A stretch of DNA of 5,286 bases from Pseudomonadota bacterium (GTDB lineage: Bacteria > Pseudomonadota > Gammaproteobacteria > Burkholderiales > Burkholderiaceae_B): assembly GCA_023422555.1 (NCBI GenBank), contig JAFAGQ010000345.1:1-5286 (forward strand). Reading direction: 5' to 3'. Shown here piece by piece: positions 1-5,286 of the stretch. Made by a program: the position numbers and the translations under genes. The notes beneath the pieces are model-generated. The model did not search any database, was not told where the DNA came from, and saw nothing but the letters and a program-made list of their open reading frames with translations. How positions within the stretch are numbered: position 1 is the first letter of the stretch; each line of letters begins with the position of its first letter.

Positions 1-663
1 AACGTGGGGTTGTTGCCAAGCACCAGCGATTTATTGTCCAGCATGCTCATCCGCAACCTGCAGCAGTCTTATCCAGGCATCAAAGCGACAATTACCAGTG
101 GCTATGCGGGGCACCTGCAGGACTGGCTGGAAGTCGGCGAGATCGACGTTGCTTTGCTTTACGACACAAGGCTGAGCTCAGCACTGAGCGTTCAACCTCT
201 CGTTGAGGAAAAACTGTGGCTCGTGGGACCGGCAAGCAGTGACTTGAAGGTGGAACAGCCAGTTGAACTGAGCGATATGACGGATAAGCCGTTCATTCTT
301 CCCAGTCGCCCTCATGGGCTGCGCATACTGGTCGATCAGGTCAGCCAGAAATATGACATGCGATTGAATGTCGTTGCGGAAACTAACTCAATGAGTGTAC
401 AGAAGCGACTTGTGCTGGATGGCCTGGGCTACACCATTCTGCCATCGATTGCCATCACGGAGGATTTGGCGCGAGGTCAACTGAAAGCCTCTCCGCTCTC
501 GGATTCAGGTCTGGTCAGAACGATTGTGCTGGCAAATGCCAAATCAAGAAACATGACCAAATCGGTACGCTGTGTCATGACTGAACTCTCTGACTGCATT
601 CAAACTTGCGTGCGTAATGGAAACTGGAAGCAGGCGCACTGGATACGGGCTGGTAACGCTTAA
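1..663 (+). CDS. LysR-family transcriptional regulator, 3' part (5' end outside window)
   Basis: The reading frame is open from the first base and ends at TAA 661-663, giving 220 visible codons. LysR regulators are usually about 300 residues, so roughly 80-90 N-terminal residues, including the winged helix-turn-helix, lie upstream. What is visible is the periplasmic-binding-protein-like effector domain: a first beta strand (GLLPSTSD, fragment residues 3-10), the typical GEIDVALLYD (46-55), LPSRPHGLR (100-108) and VLDGLGYTILPS (138-149). The LYD and LPSRPHGLR pattern resembles the NAC/Cbl-like subgroup, but the effector and targets cannot be inferred. A GTG at 4-6 should not be taken as the start, because it falls inside the domain. 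The gene runs in the same direction as the iron-signalling genes but is separated from them by a promoter region and shows no functional link to them. Family assignment is secure; the specific role is unknown. Confidence 0.9.
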   Translation, partial: NVGLLPSTSDLLSSMLIRNLQQSYPGIKATITSGYAGHLQDWLEVGEIDVALLYDTRLSSALSVQPLVEEKLWLVGPASSDLKVEQPVELSDMTDKPFILPSRPHGLRILVDQVSQKYDMRLNVVAETNSMSVQKRLVLDGLGYTILPSIAITEDLARGQLKASPLSDSGLVRTIVLANAKSRNMTKSVRCVMTELSDCIQTCVRNGNWKQAHWIRAGNA

Positions 664-745
664 TGCGTACCGGTAGCTACTAACCATTTCGGGCATGAAT
701 CGCCGTCGCATCTCACCACGCACTCGGCTTTTCGCTATATCTAAA

Positions 746-760
746 TGAGAATTATTGTTA
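746..760 (+). promoter_or_regulatory. Fur box upstream of the ECF sigma factor gene
   Basis: TGAGAAT-T-ATTGTTA matches the 7-1-7 Fur inverted repeat TGATAAT-N-ATTATCA at 11 of 14 arm positions. It lies 37 bases before the sigma factor ATG and covers the proposed -35 element. Iron-loaded Fur would therefore block transcription of the sigma/anti-sigma genes, as is known for fecIR and related units. The match was made by eye, and binding is inferred. Confidence 0.75.
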
Positions 761-783
761 TTATTGAAGGTTGAAACGATAAT
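755..783 (+). promoter_or_regulatory. Predicted sigma70-type promoter for the sigma/anti-sigma genes
   Basis: TTGTTA (755-760, 4 of 6 to TTGACA) and GATAAT (778-783, 5 of 6 to TATAAT) are separated by exactly 17 bases. The -35 hexamer is the right end of the Fur box, which suits iron repression. A transcript starting 5-9 bases past the -10 (around G788 or A792) would leave a leader of only about 6-10 bases before the ATG at 798. Alternative promoters further upstream are not excluded. Confidence 0.55.
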
Positions 784-797
784 CTCCGCTTATTTCC

Positions 798-1304
798 ATG
801 TCCCGTCCCCCAGCGCACAAGAAAGGCTGGCTCGCTCACTACAGCGAGCTGCTTGGGTCGTGGGCAAAAAGAAGTTCTCTGCCGCAGGACGCCGAGGATG
901 CGGTTCAGGACTCGATGGAGCGGTTAATACAAGGAGAACATGCCGCAGTTCTTGATCAGCGGGCTTACCTTTACCGGTCTGCCCAGAACCGGCTGGTCAG
1001 TGAAATTCGGCGACAATCCCGTTCTAAAACCGTCTCTCTCCATGAACTGAGTGACGAAGAGCATCCCGTGCAGCAGGATCCGGATGTCGCGCTTCGCACT
1101 GCCGAGCTGTCGCGGGCGCTGCACGCCGCCTTGCTGGAGCTGCCTTTGAAGTGCCAGCAGGTTTTTCTGTGGAACAAAATTGAGGGCTATACCCAGCAGG
1201 AAATCGCCGACAAACTGCAACTGACGCCCAGCTCCGTTGAAAAGTATATGACACGTGCAATACGACATCTTCAGGAAAAGTTACAAAATTATGCGCCGCA
1301 TTGA
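798..1304 (+). CDS. FecI-type ECF sigma-70 factor
   Basis: This 168-residue protein is the normal length for an iron-starvation ECF sigma factor of the FecI/FpvI/FoxI kind. Region 2 spans about residues 12-76, with DAEDAVQDSMERLI (31-44) for core-polymerase contact and the -10-binding helix RAYLYRSAQNRL (55-66). A short linker follows, then region 4 (about 106-158) with LPLKCQQVFLWNKIEGYTQQ (115-134) and the helix-turn-helix TPSSVEKYMTRAIRHL (143-158). There is no N-terminal or C-terminal extension. ATG 798 is the only good start: an in-frame stop lies at 780-782 and only an ATT (792) comes between. No Shine-Dalgarno sequence is visible close upstream. The gene lies directly upstream of the fecR-like gene, which should encode its regulator, and the receptor gene is the likely main target. 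Family is certain; the name fecI is not used because the ligand is unknown. Confidence 0.93.
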   Translation: MSRPPAHKKGWLAHYSELLGSWAKRSSLPQDAEDAVQDSMERLIQGEHAAVLDQRAYLYRSAQNRLVSEIRRQSRSKTVSLHELSDEEHPVQQDPDVALRTAELSRALHAALLELPLKCQQVFLWNKIEGYTQQEIADKLQLTPSSVEKYMTRAIRHLQEKLQNYAPH

Positions 1305-1380
1305 TTCCGGAATTTCGTATGCCTGGACGTCCTGTTAATGAGGGGATACTATTCGTACCCTGTTTCTCACGCTGCGCACA
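1305..1380 (+). promoter_or_regulatory. Sigma/anti-sigma gene spacer with a small hairpin
   Basis: This 76-base spacer holds a hairpin at 1343-1360: GGG (1343-1345), one unpaired A, TAC, a five-base loop TATTC, then GTA and CCC. No clear promoter or T-tract terminator is present, so the two genes are probably co-transcribed. A GAGGGG (1340-1345) is the only Shine-Dalgarno-like sequence; it is 35 bases from the fecR ATG and partly buried in the hairpin. The functional meaning is uncertain. Confidence 0.35.
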
Positions 1381-2388
1381 ATGACTGAATCCGGCGACCA
1401 GACATCTTCTTCCACACCTCGCGAGCAGGCACTGCATTGGTTTACAAGGGCGCGACTCGGTACGCTTTCGTTGCAGGAGCAGCAGGCGTTTGACGCCTGG
1501 CGGGCGGCGGACGCTGAGCACGAGCGTCAGTACCGCTCACTGGAACGGGTGTGGGAAACCGCCGATCTTCTGCCCGAAAGCGAAATGCGCGCCATCATGG
1601 AGACCTCCGAGGAAAAGTCCGGGCTGCCTACGCCTGTGTACGCCAATCGTCGACGACTTCTTCTGGGGGCGGGGTCGTTGGGCACCGCTGCCTTGGCGGC
1701 AGGCGTTTTCGGCAGGCGCTACTGGTGGCCTGAGCCGGAATTTACTGCGCAGTTTTCCACCGTCAAGGGCGAACGCAAGCGATTTTATCTGCCGGACGAT
1801 TCCATTCTGGATCTGAATACCGCTACCCAGGTCGCCGTTGCCTTCTATGAGGATCGTCGACAGGTGCAACTCCTTGCGGGAGAGGCGCTGTTTTCCGTAA
1901 GCCGCGATAACGCCAGACCATTCACGGTGGATGCCGGTAGCGCCGAGGTGCTTGTTACCGGCACACGTTTTGATGTGCGTCGCGATGCTGACGCCGTCAC
2001 GCTTGCGGTCGAAGAGGGGACAGTTGAGTTTTCAACGGGGCCCTGGTGGAAGCGCAACAGGACGCGGCTGAGCGCGGGCTATGTATCGCGGGCTGACACA
2101 AAAGGGGCGCTGACGGCACCTTTTCAGGATGATGTTTCATCACGTCTGTCATGGCAACGCGGCCGATTGGTGTTTGACAATACGCCGCTCTCGGATGTTG
2201 TTTCAGAGTTGAACCGTTATCTGGCATTCCCGCTAAGCACGAGTGATACGCGCCTGGCGCGCCTTCGCATATCGGGTACGGTCGGCATTGATTCGCCAGA
2301 GGCGCTGCTGGCCGTCCTGCCGCAGATTGCCCCTGTCAAAGTCCGACGTCTTGCGGATGGTCGCGCGGTGCTTGAGTCCTCGCGCTAA
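1381..2388 (+). CDS. FecR-family anti-sigma factor / sigma regulator, membrane anchored
   Basis: The 335-residue protein has the standard FecR layout. The N-terminal cytoplasmic DUF4880 domain (about 13-60; REQALHWFTRARLG, FDAWRAADAEHERQYRSLER, VWET) is expected to bind the ECF sigma factor. A single hydrophobic segment (93-110) follows immediately after RRR (90-92). The periplasmic FecR domain runs from about 122 to 213 (FSTVKGERKRFYLPDDSIL, then LNTATQVAV, LLAGEALFSV, PFTVDAG, VTGTRFDVR, AVEEGTVEF). A C-terminal STN-like module (DUF4974-type, about 259-332) begins RGRLVFDNTPLSDVVSELNR and should meet the receptor's signalling domain. The hydrophobic stretch is glycine- and alanine-rich and preceded by RRRLLL, a Tat-like signal; E. 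coli FecR is reported to use the Tat system. ATG 1381 is the conventional start, with an in-frame stop at 1339-1341, but it has no Shine-Dalgarno sequence. A frame-compatible ATT at 1351 is discussed in the findings. The family assignment is firm. Confidence 0.93.
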   Translation: MTESGDQTSSSTPREQALHWFTRARLGTLSLQEQQAFDAWRAADAEHERQYRSLERVWETADLLPESEMRAIMETSEEKSGLPTPVYANRRRLLLGAGSLGTAALAAGVFGRRYWWPEPEFTAQFSTVKGERKRFYLPDDSILDLNTATQVAVAFYEDRRQVQLLAGEALFSVSRDNARPFTVDAGSAEVLVTGTRFDVRRDADAVTLAVEEGTVEFSTGPWWKRNRTRLSAGYVSRADTKGALTAPFQDDVSSRLSWQRGRLVFDNTPLSDVVSELNRYLAFPLSTSDTRLARLRISGTVGIDSPEALLAVLPQIAPVKVRRLADGRAVLESSR

Positions 2389-2507
2389 CAATCTCTTTTC
2401 TATTCCCTTGTATTCACCGATGCGAGCGCCTTCATGGAGCGCGGCGCATTATTACGACTGTCATTGCAGCACCAGTCATCAAAACAAGATACATTCTGTA
2501 ACGATAT

Positions 2508-2526
2508 TCTAATGAGAATCATTCCG
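2508..2526 (+). promoter_or_regulatory. Fur box upstream of the receptor gene
   Basis: The 19 bases here match the classic Fur consensus GATAATGATAATCATTATC at 13 positions, with an unbroken core of AATCATT and a strong left arm TGAGAAT (2513-2519). The right arm is poor beyond ATT. It lies 107 bases before the receptor ATG and shares the sequence AATGAGAAT with the box upstream of the sigma gene. Iron repression of the receptor is inferred from this and from the gene's family. Confidence 0.65.
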
Positions 2527-2559
2527 GATTTACTCCGCATCTGGCGTCTTATGAGTGAA

Positions 2560-2601
2560 GCCAGCCAACTGAATATCGCCCCCGCAGATATTTCCGCTGG
2601 C
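2560..2601 (+). repeat. Nested inverted repeat (stem-loop) in the receptor leader
   Basis: An outer perfect pair GCCAGC (2560-2565) and GCTGGC (2596-2601) encloses an inner perfect pair AATATC (2572-2577) and GATATT (2587-2592). The apical loop is nine bases and C-rich, and the internal loop is asymmetric (6 and 3 bases). The structure ends 32 bases before the ATG and would lie in the mRNA leader if transcription starts near or just after the Fur box. It is not followed by a T run, so it is not a simple terminator. The pairing is visible in the sequence; a regulatory function is only inferred. Confidence 0.45.
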
Positions 2602-2623
2602 GTTATGCCCAACCACTCTTTTT

Positions 2624-2628
2624 GGAAA
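2624..2628 (+). promoter_or_regulatory. Ribosome binding site deciding the receptor start
   Basis: GGAAA sits five bases before ATG 2634. The longest open frame could begin at TTG 2622, but no Shine-Dalgarno sequence precedes that codon, and the GGAAA would then be inside the gene. ATG 2652 has no comparable site. ATG 2634 is therefore preferred. Confidence 0.55.
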
Positions 2629-2633
2629 CATCG

Positions 2634-5138
2634 ATGATAGTCCACCCGGATATGCTGAATGTGATTAACACAAGCAGCTCGGCGTTACTCGGCGCGCGTT
2701 CAAGGCTCAATGCCTTGACGATTACCGTTATGCTGGCCTTCGGAGCCGTCCCCGTACAGTCACTGGCTCAGGAGACAGCCGTTCAAATCAGTCTGCCGTC
2801 GCAATCGCTCAATCGATCGCTGATTCAGCTGGGCGAACAGGCTTCACTGCAAATTTTTTATCTGCCAGAAACGGTTAGAGGACTGAGTGCGCCACCTGTT
2901 GCCGGTAACCTGACACCGGATAACGCCTTGCGCCGGTTACTGTCAGGCACTGGTATTGAGTTTCGGCGTAACGGAAGAAATGTGTCCCTGACCCGGCAGG
3001 CAAACAGCAGTGTGACAGCGCTCGCCCCGATTATTGCGCAAGCGTCTTCGGATTCCACGACAGAAGGATCAGGCTCCTATACTACGACCGGACCAAGCAC
3101 CACGGCCACCAAACTGGGTCTCACACTGCGCGAAACGCCTCAGGCAATGACCGTTATCACTCGTCAGCGCATTGAAGATCAGGGGTTATCCAGTGTCAAT
3201 GACGTGGTGCAGACTGCGCCAGGCCTGACCTACCGTCGCTTTGGACCGGAGCGCGCCTCCTTTTACTCGCGTGGTATGTACGTGGATAACATCATGTACG
3301 ATGGCTTGCCCGTGAGTCTGGATGGGTCTTACCTGAGTCAGGATCTGCTGGGCACGGACATGTCCGTTTATGACCGAGTTGAGATTGTTCGTGGGGCTGC
3401 GGGCATGGCATTGGGTGCCGGAAATCCTGCTGCGGCCATCAATCTGATTCGCAAGCGTCCAACGAAAGAGACGCAGGTGTCGCTCACCGGCAGAGTCGGC
3501 AATTGGGATCGCTACCGAACCGAGCTCGACGCATCAGGATCTCTGGATGCCGATGGAACACTGCGTGGCCGCGCGGTGGTTGCCTATCAGAAAAAAGATA
3601 GCTACAAACACGCAGACAAGAGTGAACGCAAGCTCATGTATGGGATTCTGGAAAAGGACTTCGGTCCGCAAACGACGTTTACCTTGAGTGTGCTGCGTCA
3701 GGAAGACGATCTTGACGGAAATGGCTTTACCGGTTTGCCCGTTGCGCGGGATGGCAGCGACCTTCATCTGCCGCGTTCCACGTCTTTTGCCAATGACTGG
3801 GAATACTGGAACAAGACGACGACTTCCATCTATGGAAGTCTGGAACATCGCTTTGACAATGACTGGAAAGTGAATTTGTCTGCTTACCATTCGATTGCAA
3901 AACTGGACATGCTGGGCAATTACATTGGCTTGAATATCCCCAATAATATTTATACCCAATATGGCTCACGTAACAAGCACGTCGAAAGACAGAACAGCTA
4001 CGACCTGTATGCCTCGGGCCCATTCGAACTCTTCGGTCGCAAGCATGAACTGGTGTTTGGCGGCAACTATCGCAAGGTAGGTTTTGATGGTGATACGCGG
4101 CAGGGCTCAACGTTAATCAGCGGGATGGACATCTATAACTGGGATTCAAGTGCCATTGCAAAGCCTGATATTCCGTTGCGTGACTGGTTTGATTCGAATA
4201 TCGAGCAAAAGAGCGTTTATGCGACGACGCGTTTGAATCTTGCAGATCGGCTCAAGCTCATTCTGGGCGCAAGGCTGGATTGGTTTGACTACCAGGATAC
4301 CAGCTATGGCTATGCAAATTTCGATGCGAACACGCCATCTTCCATTACGCGCAATAAGTACGGTATCACTCGCAACGTGACCAAGTATGCCGGGCTCATT
4401 TATGATCTGGACAATCATCATTCGGTTTACGCCAGTTACACGGATATCTTCAAACCACAAAGTTATCTGGATGCCAATCAGACAGTGCTGGCGCCAATCA
4501 AGGGAAAGAATTATGAACTCGGTATCAAGGGCGAATATTTCGATGGCGCGCTGAACGCATCGGCAACGCTCTTCCGACTCGATCAGGCGAATCGTGCTTA
4601 CAAACTCAGTGACCAGACATCATGCAGCGGTTATCCAAGCCAGGTATGCTATGCGGCTGCCGGTCTGGTACGCAGCCAGGGCGTAGAGCTTGAGGTACAG
4701 GGTGCAATATCACCGAACTGGCAGGTCGCTGCCGGCTACACCTACACGAGTGCGAAGTATCGCGAAGATGCCAATCCGCTCAACGTCGGACAACCCTTCG
4801 ATACCGATACGCCGCGTCATCTCTTCAAGCTATCAAGCTCCTATCAGATGACGGGCGACTGGCATCGCTGGCGCGTGGGCGGTTCGGTCTATTGGCAGTC
4901 GACCATCTATAACGAAGGCACCAGTAGCGGAGTCGACTACAGAGTGGAGCAGAAGAGCTATGCGATTGCCGATTTGATGATTGGCTATCAGGCAACGCCA
5001 AAGCTTGACGTGAGACTCAATATTAATAATCTGTTCGATAAGAAATATTACAGTGCCATCACCGGCAGTGTACCTTTCCCAAGTAACGTCTATGGAGAAC
5101 CGCGCAGCGTCATGCTCTCACTCAACTATAAGTTGTGA
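2634..5138 (+). CDS. TonB-dependent siderophore receptor with STN signalling domain (transducer)
   Basis: This is an 834-residue outer-membrane receptor that would import a ferri-siderophore using TonB energy and also signal its presence. The signal peptide has an R-x-R (22-24), a hydrophobic core (about 27-41) and a likely cleavage after SLA at residue 45. The STN domain (about 50-121; VQISLPSQSLNRSLIQLGEQ, then LTPDNALRRLLSGTGIEFRR) marks it as a transducer. A linker follows with a possible TonB box near APIIAQAS (131-138), then the plug (about 165-277; LRETPQAMTVITRQRIEDQG, VQTAPGLTYRRFG, YDRVEIVRGAAGMALG, NPAAAINLIRKRPT). The remainder is the 22-strand barrel, ending PRSVMLSLNYKL. Two cysteines (664 and 672) lie eight residues apart and may form a loop disulphide. 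The plug sequence is of the ferric-siderophore class (FpvA/FoxA/FhuE-like) rather than haem or cobalamin, but the ligand is not determinable. The gene follows the sigma/anti-sigma pair with its own Fur box. Confidence 0.94.
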   Translation: MIVHPDMLNVINTSSSALLGARSRLNALTITVMLAFGAVPVQSLAQETAVQISLPSQSLNRSLIQLGEQASLQIFYLPETVRGLSAPPVAGNLTPDNALRRLLSGTGIEFRRNGRNVSLTRQANSSVTALAPIIAQASSDSTTEGSGSYTTTGPSTTATKLGLTLRETPQAMTVITRQRIEDQGLSSVNDVVQTAPGLTYRRFGPERASFYSRGMYVDNIMYDGLPVSLDGSYLSQDLLGTDMSVYDRVEIVRGAAGMALGAGNPAAAINLIRKRPTKETQVSLTGRVGNWDRYRTELDASGSLDADGTLRGRAVVAYQKKDSYKHADKSERKLMYGILEKDFGPQTTFTLSVLRQEDDLDGNGFTGLPVARDGSDLHLPRSTSFANDWEYWNKTTTSIYGSLEHRFDNDWKVNLSAYHSIAKLDMLGNYIGLNIPNNIYTQYGSRNKHVERQNSYDLYASGPFELFGRKHELVFGGNYRKVGFDGDTRQGSTLISGMDIYNWDSSAIAKPDIPLRDWFDSNIEQKSVYATTRLNLADRLKLILGARLDWFDYQDTSYGYANFDANTPSSITRNKYGITRNVTKYAGLIYDLDNHHSVYASYTDIFKPQSYLDANQTVLAPIKGKNYELGIKGEYFDGALNASATLFRLDQANRAYKLSDQTSCSGYPSQVCYAAAGLVRSQGVELEVQGAISPNWQVAAGYTYTSAKYREDANPLNVGQPFDTDTPRHLFKLSSSYQMTGDWHRWRVGGSVYWQSTIYNEGTSSGVDYRVEQKSYAIADLMIGYQATPKLDVRLNINNLFDKKYYSAITGSVPFPSNVYGEPRSVMLSLNYKL

Positions 5139-5267
5139 GTGTGTCGCGCTCTCGCAAGTAAAAATATCAACTGTATCAAATATTTATCGTATAAATCACA
5201 AGTATGATGGTGAGCCTATCGGTGTTATAGTGAACTTTCCTCTTCTTACTCAAAACAAGGAAAGATC
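5139..5267 (+). promoter_or_regulatory. AT-rich spacer with inverted repeat and possible promoter for the next gene
   Basis: No hairpin with a T tract follows the receptor stop, so no intrinsic terminator is called. ATTTAT-CGT-ATAAAT (5182-5196) is a perfect six-base inverted repeat that could be an operator or chance in AT-rich DNA. TATAGT (5226-5231) is a 5 of 6 match to a -10, but the -35 at normal spacing (ATGATG, 5204-5209) is weak. It is the best promoter candidate for the gene starting at 5268. Confidence 0.35.
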
Positions 5268-5286
5268 ATGGGAATTCTGGATGCAA
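5268..5286 (+). CDS. Start of a downstream gene, function unknown (3' end outside window)
   Basis: ATG 5268 is preceded by AAGGA (5257-5261), a strong Shine-Dalgarno sequence six bases away, the best in the window. Only six full codons are visible, encoding MGILDA, which is too little to name a family. It is probably a separate transcription unit, given the 129-base AT-rich spacer before it. Confidence 0.6.

Larger units (their letters stand above)
2389..2633 (+). promoter_or_regulatory. Intergenic control region before the receptor gene
   Basis: This 245-base stretch has no convincing gene. A short open frame with an ATG at 2434 runs through the Fur box and the stem-loop and ends at 2637, overlapping the receptor start, so it is treated as chance. 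A GCGCC/GGCGC pair (2426-2430 and 2443-2447) could form a weak hairpin after the fecR-like gene, but it lacks a following T run and is not called a terminator. I found no good sigma70 -35/-10 pair near the Fur box, which would fit transcription by the neighbouring ECF sigma factor. A CGTCTT at 2545-2550 is a possible ECF -10, but no matching -35 at normal spacing was found. Confidence 0.5.

Noticed and set aside
668..680. Two overlapping 8-base palindromes, TACCGGTA and GTAGCTAC, just after the LysR stop
   Set aside because: They are too short and lack a T run, so they are not a terminator, and nothing links them to an operator.
1291..1338. 15-residue open frame overlapping the end of the sigma factor gene
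   Set aside because: It is very short, has no ribosome binding site and resembles nothing known, so a leader-peptide role would be pure speculation.
1024..1521. 165-codon open frame on the - strand across the sigma/anti-sigma junction
   Set aside because: It is antisense to two well-supported genes, is low-complexity and Arg/Cys-rich in composition, and shows no family resemblance.
2426..2447. GC-rich hairpin after the fecR-like gene as a terminator
   Set aside because: It has only five base pairs with a 12-base loop and no following T tract.
2434..2637. 67-codon open frame on the + strand between the fecR-like and receptor genes
   Set aside because: It runs through the Fur box and stem-loop, overlaps the receptor start, has no ribosome binding site and encodes no recognisable domain.
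3534..3959. 141-codon open frame on the - strand inside the receptor gene
   Set aside because: It lies wholly opposite a clear barrel-coding sequence and has no recognisable domain or start signals.
1..5286. Insertion sequences, CRISPR arrays, tRNA genes or phage genes
   Set aside because: No transposase-like coding sequence, spaced direct repeats, cloverleaf or terminal inverted repeats were seen on reading both strands.

Overview
The window looks like a proteobacterial chromosome segment. A betaproteobacterium of the Burkholderiales (Alcaligenaceae-like) is my best guess, from the character of the LysR fragment and the moderate GC content, but this is a weak inference made without any database search. 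All recognisable genes lie on the + strand.

Layout: (1) 1-663 is the 3' part of a LysR-type regulator gene whose DNA-binding end lies upstream of the window. (2) 664-797 is an intergenic region with a good Fur-box match (746-760) that overlaps the -35 element of a sigma70-like promoter (755-783). (3) 798-1304 encodes a FecI-type ECF sigma factor. (4) 1381-2388 encodes its FecR-type anti-sigma/sigma regulator, whose single membrane segment begins with a twin-arginine motif. (5) 2389-2633 is a second regulatory region with another Fur-box match and a nested inverted repeat. (6) 2634-5138 encodes a TonB-dependent siderophore receptor carrying the extra N-terminal STN signalling domain. (7) 5139-5267 is an AT-rich spacer, followed by the first six codons of another gene.

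Together the three central genes form a complete cell-surface signalling unit (sigma factor, FecR regulator, transducing receptor). By analogy with the Fec and Fpv/Fox families, a ferri-siderophore bound by the receptor would be signalled through the receptor STN domain to the periplasmic part of the FecR protein. FecR would then activate the ECF sigma factor, which transcribes the receptor gene. The two Fur boxes imply that the unit is silent when iron is plentiful. The siderophore cannot be told from sequence alone, and no siderophore biosynthesis or inner-membrane transport gene is in the window.

I do not see a new type of system here. The points that merit a second look are details of architecture: a nearly leaderless sigma-gene transcript, a Tat-like FecR anchor, a possible ATT start for FecR, and a nested stem-loop in the receptor leader.
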